Positions 57,328-64,000 of a stretch of 64,000 nt of DNA are shown in pieces. The notes beneath the pieces were generated by a model. That model saw nothing but the letters and a program-made list of their open reading frames with translations, was not told where the DNA came from and ran no database searches. The stretch's first letter is position 1; each line of letters begins with the position of its first letter. The stretch is from Deltaproteobacteria bacterium (lineage in GTDB: Bacteria > Myxococcota_C > UBA6777), in the NCBI GenBank assembly GCA_006226375.1, contig SBHC01000079.1:339751-403750 (forward strand), in the 5' to 3' direction. Position numbers and translations under genes: made by a program.

Positions 57328-57350
57328 ATGACAACAAAAAGGTATAGGAT

Positions 57351-58019
57351 ATGCGACAACGCAAAAGAACGAATGAACGAGGATTTACGCTTCTCGAATT
57401 GATGATTGGCTTGGTCGTGATGGGGATCATGATCGGCATCTTCGCGATGTCGAGTACGACCATGACCAGCACCGCGCGACTCCGGACAGGGGTGCGTGAT
57501 ATCATCAACCTGGTCAACTTCGCTCGGACCCGTTCTGCAATCACCATGCGGGCCTACCGCATGCAGTTTTGCGCGGCCAACAAGACCTGCGCCGTGAAAG
57601 ACAAAACGCTCAAAGATTATGGGATCACCAACCCGTTGCCTCGTGGTGTTGTGTTCATTGAGCAATGCGGCACCTCCAAAATTGACGGCTCCCCCTGCGG
57701 TGATCCAGGGCAGAGCCAAGAGCTCCGCTACTACAACCTCCAACGAGCCTTTCGTGACGTTGAGATCTTGAGCCTTCAACATGAGGGAGAGACCAAGTCG
57801 CGTGACACGCTCACTCTCTACTTCCGAACCGATGGAAGCGTCTCTTCCTGTACGACAACATCAGGAATTCCATCGTGTGTGGATGCCAAGTACTACATTT
57901 GTTTGCGCACGACCTTGGACGTTGCAGGTTCACAGGCCACCTACATCCCACGTCGCCTGGAGATCAACTTCGACGGGCGAATCAAAACGGTGGTCGACTC
58001 TGACAAGAAGTGTCAATAA
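57351..58019 (+). CDS. Minor pseudopilin, FimU/FimT/GspH type
   Basis: The product has 222 residues. It has a type IV prepilin leader of nine or ten basic/polar residues (MRQRKRTNERG) cut before Phe in RGFTLLELMIGLVVMGI, with Glu5 present. The hydrophobic helix continues into a C-terminal beta domain with Cys pairs (FCAANKTC, SSCTTTSGIPSC). Residues ARLRTGVRDIINLVNFARTRSA match the GspH/FimT family. It would prime pilus or type II-like assembly at the inner membrane. It is first in a cluster of four pilin genes. Confidence 0.88.
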   Translation: MRQRKRTNERGFTLLELMIGLVVMGIMIGIFAMSSTTMTSTARLRTGVRDIINLVNFARTRSAITMRAYRMQFCAANKTCAVKDKTLKDYGITNPLPRGVVFIEQCGTSKIDGSPCGDPGQSQELRYYNLQRAFRDVEILSLQHEGETKSRDTLTLYFRTDGSVSSCTTTSGIPSCVDAKYYICLRTTLDVAGSQATYIPRRLEINFDGRIKTVVDSDKKCQ

Positions 58020-58023
58020 ATAG

Positions 58024-58054
58024 TTGCACACAAGCCATCAAATGTCCGTATACT
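58024..58054 (+). promoter_or_regulatory. Candidate second promoter within the minor-pilin cluster
   Basis: TTGCAC (58024-58029), 19 bases, TATACT (58049-58054). The -10 context CCGTATACTTAAGGATGTTGG is nearly the same as that before the first pilin gene. The spacer is longer than ideal. Confidence 0.35.
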
Positions 58055-58127
58055 TAAGGATGTTGGCGAACCTGTGCGATGTCCCCAATGTGCGATCTTT
58101 TCCGTACGATAGAATGAGGTGAAATCC

Positions 58128-58814
58128 ATGCAACGCTGTGTTAACCAAAGACTTCGAAGGCGTCGAAGCGAAGCCGGTTTTACCCTGATCGAGTGGATGA
58201 CGTCGATGATTACGTTGGGTATTGGGATGGTGGCGATCATTTCGATGCAATCCACGTCCCTCAAGACCCACATGGCGACCCGTGACACCCAGATCGCAGG
58301 AAGCCTTGCCGATCAATTCTTGGAGATGCTTCAAGTGGATGCGCTCCGTTGGCGGGGTCAACTGTCCCAAGCCAACCTTCGTTACTTGAACCCCAACAAG
58401 TTCGCGATGAGCACCACAACCCAGGACAACTGGCACAAGTACTCCTCAAAGCCTGTAAACTTTCAGATGCGCTACAACACCCACTCCACCCGGGGTAGCG
58501 GTGCCAAGTACTGTATCTTCTTTTCCTACCGCTGGGCCGGAGCTCCCGCTGGAGTGAGCACCTTCCAGGACGATGTGGTTGAAGCCGACGTCCTGGTGTT
58601 TACCCCTCGCAACCCCCAAGGGCTTCCCAAAGATGCCGCAAGTGGCGCCTGCGCAGGCGTTCGTGCAAAGTTTTGGGACTGTGACCTCAACCTGCTCAAG
58701 GACAGCACCTGCAGCGCTCGCGATCGCTTTCTGCTTTTCCGACGCCTGCAACGTGTAGGATACATCCGACGGAACATCTCTGACCTTGGCAACTGGTACG
58801 ACCAACAACGCTAA
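58128..58814 (+). CDS. Minor pilin, PilV type
   Basis: The product has 228 residues from the ATG at 58128 (GAGGTG seven bases upstream; a GTG nine bases earlier is less likely). The prepilin leader is cut at EAGFTLIEWMTSMITLGIGMVAI, with Glu5. The position in the cluster, the length and the helix LADQFLEMLQVDALRWRG fit the PilV role of minor pilin between FimU and PilW. Conserved Cys pairs occur in the C-terminal domain (GACAG, FWDCDLN). Confidence 0.82.
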   Translation: MQRCVNQRLRRRRSEAGFTLIEWMTSMITLGIGMVAIISMQSTSLKTHMATRDTQIAGSLADQFLEMLQVDALRWRGQLSQANLRYLNPNKFAMSTTTQDNWHKYSSKPVNFQMRYNTHSTRGSGAKYCIFFSYRWAGAPAGVSTFQDDVVEADVLVFTPRNPQGLPKDAASGACAGVRAKFWDCDLNLLKDSTCSARDRFLLFRRLQRVGYIRRNISDLGNWYDQQR

Positions 58815-58872
58815 CCAGACTTCGTCACAAACGCCGTCTTTGGGAACCTCTTCCAATCGTGAGGACTAAAAA

Positions 58873-60105
58873 GTGAATCGCAAACCAGCACGCTCCAAAC
58901 AACAGGCCGGCTTCACCCTTGCAGAGATGATGGCGGTGACCATTCTGTCGACCCTTTCGGTCACGTTTATCTTCTACCTTTCGATCAGCCAAAGTCGACT
59001 GGCCCGTCTACAGGACGATATCGCCAACATGCAGTCGGCCCTCCAGTTCGCATCAACCCGGATTGAGCGAGACATCCGCCGTGCAGGCTTCATGTCGTTG
59101 GTATCAAACAACGACCCCCGACTCTGCGTCCCCTTCAACTTCAATGACTTCCGGGCCATCCGTTTTACCAACAGCGAGTTTGACTCCAGCAAAACGAAGA
59201 TGACCGTCAAGTCCCGCTCTGGGGAAGAGACCCTCAACAACCCCAACGTGGTCGAGGCGGATGAGATCGAGTTGATGGCCAACTTCGCCACAACCAAGGA
59301 CTACCCTGCAGCGATTTCCCCTGACAATCCCAACAAGATCATCATCGACCTGGCTGGCACAGATGTGGCGGATGAGCGGGCCTTCAAGCGCGCGTTCTAC
59401 ACTCCCAACCAGTTGCTCTTCATCAAAGGACTCACAGGGAAAGTTCAGGTCGTTCAGGTCGACACCTCAAAGCCATTCACCAATGTATACGACAAAGCCA
59501 CGGCCCGAGCCGAGTTGTTCATCAACAGCAACCTACCTCTCCGTAACACCGTGCGCTGCGGCATTTCCATCCGCTTCCGCGTTGCTCCCATCCTCAAAGT
59601 TCGTTACAGAGTGCGGAAGAATCCGGCCAGTAACTACTGGGAGTTGTGGCGCCAAGTGTTGTCGCCCAGCTCGTGCAACTCCAACGGGCGCTGTACTTGG
59701 GCTCCGATGCCAACCTCCAGTCCCTTTCCTCCCCTCGTGATCGCCGAGCGGGTAGCAGACCTGCAGTTCTGGTTTGCGACCGCACACAGTTCCCGCGATT
59801 TCAATGGACTCGACCCCATGTGTACAGGAACGACCGTCAAGGATTGCGAGAAGGGCTCTACCGCTCAGCTTGGACGCGACAAAGAGACAGGGTGGCCTGT
59901 TAACGATGACATCCGCGCCATGGTTTCTGTGTATTTCCGCTTGAGCATCCACATGGAAAGTGAGGACCCAGAGTTTCCACACATCCAACGGAAGACTCTG
60001 GATGATGCTCTCTTGACCTTTGACCTCAACCCCAAGGTCGATGGTTCAGCTCGGGTTCGTACCCTTTCCAAACAAATCCAACTCGTCAACTTCTTGGTTC
60101 GATAG
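58873..60105 (+). CDS. Minor pilin, PilW type
   Basis: The product has 410 residues from a GTG at 58873 with GAGGAC seven bases upstream. The prepilin motif is QAGFTLAEMMAVTILSTLSVTFIF, with Glu5. It is the largest pilin of the set, as PilW usually is. LQFASTRIERDIRRAGF is the characteristic helix end of PilW-like proteins. The C-terminal part is beta-rich with few Cys. It precedes the PilX-type gene by 15 bases. Confidence 0.87.
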   Translation: MNRKPARSKQQAGFTLAEMMAVTILSTLSVTFIFYLSISQSRLARLQDDIANMQSALQFASTRIERDIRRAGFMSLVSNNDPRLCVPFNFNDFRAIRFTNSEFDSSKTKMTVKSRSGEETLNNPNVVEADEIELMANFATTKDYPAAISPDNPNKIIIDLAGTDVADERAFKRAFYTPNQLLFIKGLTGKVQVVQVDTSKPFTNVYDKATARAELFINSNLPLRNTVRCGISIRFRVAPILKVRYRVRKNPASNYWELWRQVLSPSSCNSNGRCTWAPMPTSSPFPPLVIAERVADLQFWFATAHSSRDFNGLDPMCTGTTVKDCEKGSTAQLGRDKETGWPVNDDIRAMVSVYFRLSIHMESEDPEFPHIQRKTLDDALLTFDLNPKVDGSARVRTLSKQIQLVNFLVR

Positions 60106-60120
60106 CGAAGGAACGCCACA

Positions 60121-60789
60121 ATGAAGCAACATCGGTCTACACAGCAACGTCCTAAGCACCACCGTTCGTCAGAGCGTGGAGCGGCGTTGATTGTCGTCGT
60201 TTCTATCATCCTGGTGTTGACACTCGTGGGTGTCAGCACCGTCAACACAGCGTCACGTGAGTACACTCTGAACATGAACCGGGCTCACTCTCAGCACGCT
60301 GAGCAGATCGCCAAAGCCGGCATCAACTTGGTGATCAACCGGATTGAGAAAAACCCAGGCCAGTTTATCCGCGCGCTGGAAGACAAGCAGGCCCTTAACG
60401 TGAACGCTGCAGGCTGTGACAAAGGCCGGACCATCTGCTTCACTGCTTCAACGTTCTTTCCCTCCAAGAACGCCAACCTTCCCCACCAAGGCTTCCATGT
60501 GGAGTCCTTGCTGCGAAGGACAACGAAGACTGCGAACTCAGGCGCTCCGGGCGTTTACGGAGACTTCCTTGTCCGTGTAGAGCCTCCCATCAAATCGCCC
60601 TATACCAAGCCGGTCTATGGCATGAGCCTGAACCAAGGCGCCAAGATGTGTACGATTACGCTGGTTTTGATTGGCACAGGCTACGTCCTCAACCCCAACA
60701 TCACCAACCAAACCGACCACCGTCGAACTCTCTCGGAGCGAACGTACAGAGTTCAACTCCAGGTCGCGATGCAGGGCGATCCCTGCTAA
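60121..60789 (+). CDS. Minor pilin, PilX type
   Basis: The product has 222 residues. The N-terminus ERGAALIVVVSIILVLTLVG is the PilX signature, in which the Phe-Thr-Leu of ordinary pilins is replaced by Ala-Ala-Leu. AAGGAACG precedes the ATG. The helix QHAEQIAKAGINLVINRIEKN continues the assembly helix. In known clusters pilY1, a large tip adhesin, follows pilX; here the next gene is convergent and unrelated, so PilY1 is missing or elsewhere. Confidence 0.85.
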   Translation: MKQHRSTQQRPKHHRSSERGAALIVVVSIILVLTLVGVSTVNTASREYTLNMNRAHSQHAEQIAKAGINLVINRIEKNPGQFIRALEDKQALNVNAAGCDKGRTICFTASTFFPSKNANLPHQGFHVESLLRRTTKTANSGAPGVYGDFLVRVEPPIKSPYTKPVYGMSLNQGAKMCTITLVLIGTGYVLNPNITNQTDHRRTLSERTYRVQLQVAMQGDPC

Positions 60790-60837
60790 GACAACGACAC
60801 TCTTCCCTGCTTTCCCACTCTTCCAATTCCTCCAACT

Positions 60838-62154
60838 CTACTCATCATCCTCATCGTCTTCGTTCTTTTGTTGTTTTGCTTTGGCTGCTTTGGCACGTGC
60901 CTTCTTCTCTTGTTCGTAGAGACGGCATGCTCGTTTGTGCCCCATGGAACAAGCTTGCCCCATCAAACGAAATGACTTTTTGAGATCTTTGTCCAGGCTG
61001 TATCGCCCACGTCTGTAAGCCATTCCGAGCTGATAACAACCTGACTTCTCGCGCATGTTGCATAGCTTCTCAAGAATCATGGCGTACTTTTCCAGGTCCT
61101 TCTTGGTTCCCTGGCCGCGTCGATACCCCAACGCAAGATAGACACAAGAGCGAACATCGTTTTGACGGCATGACTGCTCAAACAGTGTGAACGCTTTTTT
61201 TCGATCTCGCTTGACACTGCGTCCCTTCCAGTACAGCAATCCAAGGCTGCGGCACCCTTCGCTGGCCTGCAGTCGGCATGACTTCTCGAACATCACACGA
61301 GCGCGCTGCAGATCGACTTCCGTGCCCAAACCTTGCTCATAGATTTGTCCCATCTCAAAACAGCCCAGAGCGTCGTTGTAATTGCATGACTTCATGAAGT
61401 GGATCTGGGATTGGGTTAAGTCTTTCTTTGTTCCTTGCCCGGACTTGGTGAGCAAACCCAAATTTTTGCAGCCTTGACCATCACCCTTCTCACATGCCTT
61501 CTCAAAAAAGGAGTAGGCCTTCTTGTAATCCAGGCTCCCTCCAGGACGCATGTTGGCATAGAACATCCCAACGTGACCACAAGCGTTGCCATCTCCATAC
61601 GAACAAGCCTTCTGAAAAAATACAAACGCCTGTTTTGGGCTTTGCTTGGGAGCACCAAATCCAAGATCATAATAAAACGCGACCCGTGAGCAACCAGGAG
61701 CTTGCTTGAGGACGCAAGCCTTCTCAAAGAAAGAGAAAGCCCTCTTCTTCCCATCTTTTTCTTTGATGCTCTGGTTGTCGAACAACAACCCAGCGTGAAG
61801 GCAACCCGAACCGTTTTTGAGTTCACAGGCCTGAGCGTAGAACATCAAGGCCTTCTTTACATTCTTTTTAACCTTGTCGCCGCGCTCCATCCGCAGACCC
61901 AGCGCAAAGCACGCTTTTCCCTTTTTCGCTTCACACTTTCGCCAATCGGCACAGGCCTTCTTGTTTTTGTAAGGACAAGCCACTTCTCGCTTGGGGGGAG
62001 TCCGCACAGCTTCGCGCCGTGGGGTTGGCACCTTGGCACGACCTTTTGCATTGGACGATTGTTTTGTGGATTGGGTAGATTTGGGAGTATTACAGCCAAG
62101 ACCCACAAAGCCGAAAGTGACAACCACAACGAACAAAGTAACCAAGACGCGCAT
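60838..62154 (-). CDS. Hcp-like Sel1-repeat lipoprotein
   Basis: The product has 438 residues from the ATG at 62154 (AAGGAG five bases upstream). The signal ends FVGLGCNTP (lipobox). After a basic Pro/Thr linker come about ten Sel1-type helix pairs of about 36 residues, each with two Cys seven residues apart (ACELKNGSGC, ACVLKQAPGC, ACSYGDGNAC and so on). That spacing is the disulfide pattern of the Helicobacter cysteine-rich (Hcp) proteins. The C-terminus is highly charged (Lys/Ala then DEDDE). It is periplasmic or surface located by its lipobox. A scaffold or peptidoglycan role is possible but not shown. Confidence 0.87.
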   Translation of the reverse strand: MRVLVTLFVVVVTFGFVGLGCNTPKSTQSTKQSSNAKGRAKVPTPRREAVRTPPKREVACPYKNKKACADWRKCEAKKGKACFALGLRMERGDKVKKNVKKALMFYAQACELKNGSGCLHAGLLFDNQSIKEKDGKKRAFSFFEKACVLKQAPGCSRVAFYYDLGFGAPKQSPKQAFVFFQKACSYGDGNACGHVGMFYANMRPGGSLDYKKAYSFFEKACEKGDGQGCKNLGLLTKSGQGTKKDLTQSQIHFMKSCNYNDALGCFEMGQIYEQGLGTEVDLQRARVMFEKSCRLQASEGCRSLGLLYWKGRSVKRDRKKAFTLFEQSCRQNDVRSCVYLALGYRRGQGTKKDLEKYAMILEKLCNMREKSGCYQLGMAYRRGRYSLDKDLKKSFRLMGQACSMGHKRACRLYEQEKKARAKAAKAKQQKNEDDEDDE

Positions 62155-62972
62155 CCGAGCTCCTTTTCCATAGGAAACAAATATGGCTGGAACACATGCA
62201 AGCACTCTGTCTTGCCTGCATCAAGTAGGCTTCAGCTCACAGTCGCTCATGTTACACAACTGAAGCATGACAACAAGGAAAAACATCAAAAGCCTTCTCC
62301 CTCATTCCAAGGCATCCAGAACAATGCGTCTCTTTCCAGAGAACTTCCCTCCTCATCCAAATGTAAAAAAAAGAGTAAAGAAAATTAATCATGTGCCGTT
62401 TTGTATTGCATACCAAAAATCTATCCAAAAATTGATGAGTTCTCACCAAACAAGCCTGCCCGAGCAGGCTTAAATTTTTTAATATAACGAATTTAGGATC
62501 GCGATTGCAAGAGGCGTTATGAATTTTTTTCACCCCATATCCACAAATACTATGCAAACTTTTCATCTCTCGGTCGAACGTCGCGGAGAGCAAGACTCAC
62601 AAACCACTGACAAACAAAAGAAAAGAGTAAATTCAAGTTCGGCATAAAACTTGCCGTCTCAATAAATTGGAGAATCGTGTACGAAAGGGGTGTCATGTGA
62701 TCTTTTCGAGGATCATTTGGCACAAAACAACGAGTCTTTTGGGAGACGGACCCATGAGCCCATCGAAACAGTTTGACCATCACCATAGGCCCCACACGCT
62801 GCAAAGTTTTTGGACGGGCCACTCCAATTTGGTAGGTTATTCTGTTAATCGAGAGCCCAAAAGCACCACGATCTTCAGCCAAAAACACTCCGAATCATCG
62901 TCCATTTTGACGAATGCCATACAGACCACAAATCACCGGACTCCAGTCATGAAATCCAAAAGGAGCTACAGC
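62155..62972. other. AT-richer intergenic region with an orphan terminator
   Basis: This gap of about 820 bases is visibly lower in GC than its surroundings between about 62330 and 62700. It holds a strong plus-strand terminator at 62452-62480 with no plus-strand gene ahead of it. Open frames here (up to 113 codons) have no ribosome sites or family features. Nothing else is recognisable. Confidence 0.5.
62452..62480 (+). terminator. Intrinsic terminator without an obvious upstream gene
   Basis: AAGCCTGC (62452-62459) pairs perfectly with GCAGGCTT (62464-62471) around CCGA, followed by AAATTTTTT. The T-run lies only on the plus-strand side, giving it a direction. The nearest plus-strand CDS upstream ends at 60789, beyond a convergent gene. 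Confidence 0.75.
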
Positions 62973-64000
62973 ATGAACGAAGACCAACTCGGAATGGTGT
63001 TAAGCGAACATCCAAGCCGGGTCACCAAAACGTTGACCATGGTTCTGTTCGCTGCACTGATGAGCCTGGGAACCTTTGCGATCCTGAGCGTTTTCGACGC
63101 TTCAGAAGCGCAAGCCCAGTCGCTCCCGACTTGCAGTTCGAGCTACTACAACTACCGACGCTGTAGCGGCAACTACCGCTATCGATGTACACGACGTACC
63201 GAAGCGTACTCGCAGTACTACTGTTGGTACGAGTTGTACTACTACTACCAACGTTACAGTTGTGGCTGGTTGGGCTGGAGTACTTGTTATCGTCGAGTTG
63301 CTGCCTACCGTCGACGCTGTGGCTATCGGACTCAATACCGGTATACGTATTACTGGACCCTCGATAGTAGCAGTTCATCGTATTACTACTGCCAATACGG
63401 TTGCTACAACTATAGCACCCAAGCGTACTGTCGTTGTCCTGGCGGGTACAGCTACGGTCAATACTACTGTTCAGGAAACTACCGCTACTACTGTAATGCA
63501 ACGACGTACCGGTACGGGAGTTATTCCAACCAGGGGTATTGTCAGTATGGTTGTTATCGAAGCGGGAACTCAGCCTACTGTAGATGCTCGGGAGGCTATA
63601 CCGCCAACCAGTATTATTGCTCTGGGAATTACCGGGCGAGGTGCAATGCCACAACCTCCCGGTACGGAAGTGTATCGACCTGGTATTGCCAGTACGGTTG
63701 CTATATGTCGGGGAGTACGCCGTATTGTAGATGTTCAGGGGGGTATACTGCAAATCAGCAGTACTGCTCTGGCAACAACAAGTACAGGTGCAACGCCACA
63801 ACTTCGAGATACGGAAGCGCTACCTATTTGGGAGGTTGTTCGTACGGTTGTCAGATGTCTGGGAGTACCGCAGTTTGTCGATGTCGCACGCGAAACGGCG
63901 TGTATATGAACCATGGCCAGTACATGTGTTCCAACTACTTGAGCTCCAACTCTTATTACAACAACATCTACGCGAACTATTACTCCGACCGAAACGGCGG
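62973..64000 (+). CDS. Secreted Tyr/Cys/Arg-rich repeat protein (partial)
   Basis: The frame is open for 342 codons to the right edge. AAGGAG lies about eight bases before the ATG. Residues 1-49 form a signal peptide with a long n-region (hydrophobic TMVLFAALMSLGTFAIL, ending SEAQAQ). The mature part is extraordinarily rich in Tyr, Cys, Arg, Ser and Gly. From residue 140 there are units of 49-50 residues beginning YCQYGCY and running through AYCRCSGGYTANQYYCSG (as motifs) and NYRxxCNATT-x-RYGS, starting near Cys140, 190, 239 and 289. Each unit has about six Cys, with CRC reminiscent of EGF-like domains, but the spacing is not standard EGF. I recognise no family. The lack of Lys and the density of Tyr suggest an adhesive, cross-linkable or coat-forming extracellular protein, which is inference. 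Confidence 0.82.
   Translation, partial: MNEDQLGMVLSEHPSRVTKTLTMVLFAALMSLGTFAILSVFDASEAQAQSLPTCSSSYYNYRRCSGNYRYRCTRRTEAYSQYYCWYELYYYYQRYSCGWLGWSTCYRRVAAYRRRCGYRTQYRYTYYWTLDSSSSSYYYCQYGCYNYSTQAYCRCPGGYSYGQYYCSGNYRYYCNATTYRYGSYSNQGYCQYGCYRSGNSAYCRCSGGYTANQYYCSGNYRARCNATTSRYGSVSTWYCQYGCYMSGSTPYCRCSGGYTANQQYCSGNNKYRCNATTSRYGSATYLGGCSYGCQMSGSTAVCRCRTRNGVYMNHGQYMCSNYLSSNSYYNNIYANYYSDRNG
63390..63884 (+). repeat. Coding tandem repeats, about 150 bases each, four copies
   Basis: The units start at Cys140, Cys190, Cys239 and Cys289 of the Tyr-rich protein. Units 2 and 3 are closest; unit 4 is most diverged at its end. Confidence 0.75.

Larger units (their letters stand above)
57051..57350. other. Leader and promoter region of the minor-pilin cluster
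   Basis: No gene is present. It contains a candidate promoter (57211-57238) and a perfect stem-loop (57308-57327) immediately before the first pilin gene. A CT-rich tract follows the upstream lipoprotein stop. Confidence 0.5.

Noticed and set aside
62252..62888. Minus-strand frames of 112-113 codons in the AT-rich gap
   Set aside because: They lack ribosome sites, have scrambled composition and one is crossed by the strong plus-strand terminator. A real gene there is unlikely.

Overview
The window looks like a chromosomal segment of an uncultured deltaproteobacterium-like organism, most probably Myxococcota or a relative such as the Bradymonadales. The evidence is a large set of secreted Cys-rich and Asp-rich lipoproteins, MopE-type repeats (core DDDCDG or DNDCNG), a MYXO-CTERM-like tail on the 1340-residue surface protein, an Asp-Trp-Gly Ser/Thr kinase, and a membrane protein whose C-terminus resembles a family I remember from Myxococcus. 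Base composition is moderate (clearly below classical Myxococcus). This placement is inference: there is no rRNA gene, and I saw no tRNA, CRISPR array, transposase or phage gene.

Layout. 1-7.6 kb: an FAD-less molybdenum hydroxylase (cut by the left edge) and a CusA/CzcA-type RND pump, with a divergent YHS-domain lipoprotein. 7.6-13.8 kb: a giant VWA/MopE-repeat surface protein and a Ser/Thr kinase. 14-20.5 kb: housekeeping genes (acyl-CoA dehydrogenase, PH-like membrane protein, rhodanese, Sfp-type phosphopantetheinyl transferase, pyrG with an attenuator-like leader, rpsD). 20.5-26.2 kb: proB-proA, an unknown helical protein and a cardiolipin synthase. 26.4-31.2 kb: a two-gene unit of a MoxR/dynein-like AAA ATPase carrying four copies of an unrecognised domain, followed 3 bases later by a protein with a HEVGH metalloprotease motif and a VWA domain. 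31.3-40.2 kb: an esterase lipoprotein, an 11-repeat Cys-rich lipoprotein, an NrdG-like radical SAM protein, a two-TM sensor-like protein, a stomatin/NfeD pair and a family 4 uracil-DNA glycosylase. 40.3-50.4 kb: two convergent MopE-module lipoproteins, a putative zinc-dependent phospholipase C, a TPR protein and another Cys-rich lipoprotein. 50.5-57.1 kb: a lipid kinase, a family 2 glycosyltransferase, a YkgJ-type Cys-cluster protein and a further Cys-rich lipoprotein. 57.3-60.8 kb: a minor-pilin cluster (FimU/GspH, PilV, PilW, PilX types). 60.8 kb to the end: an Hcp-like Sel1 lipoprotein, an AT-richer gap with an orphan terminator, and a Tyr/Cys/Arg-rich secreted repeat protein cut by the right edge.

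Together the accessory genes point to heavy investment in the cell envelope: disulfide-rich outer-surface proteins, pili, lipid and glycan enzymes and metal efflux. The two most novel items are the AAA-plus-VWA/metalloprotease pair at 26.4-31.2 kb and the tyrosine-rich repeat protein at 63-64 kb.
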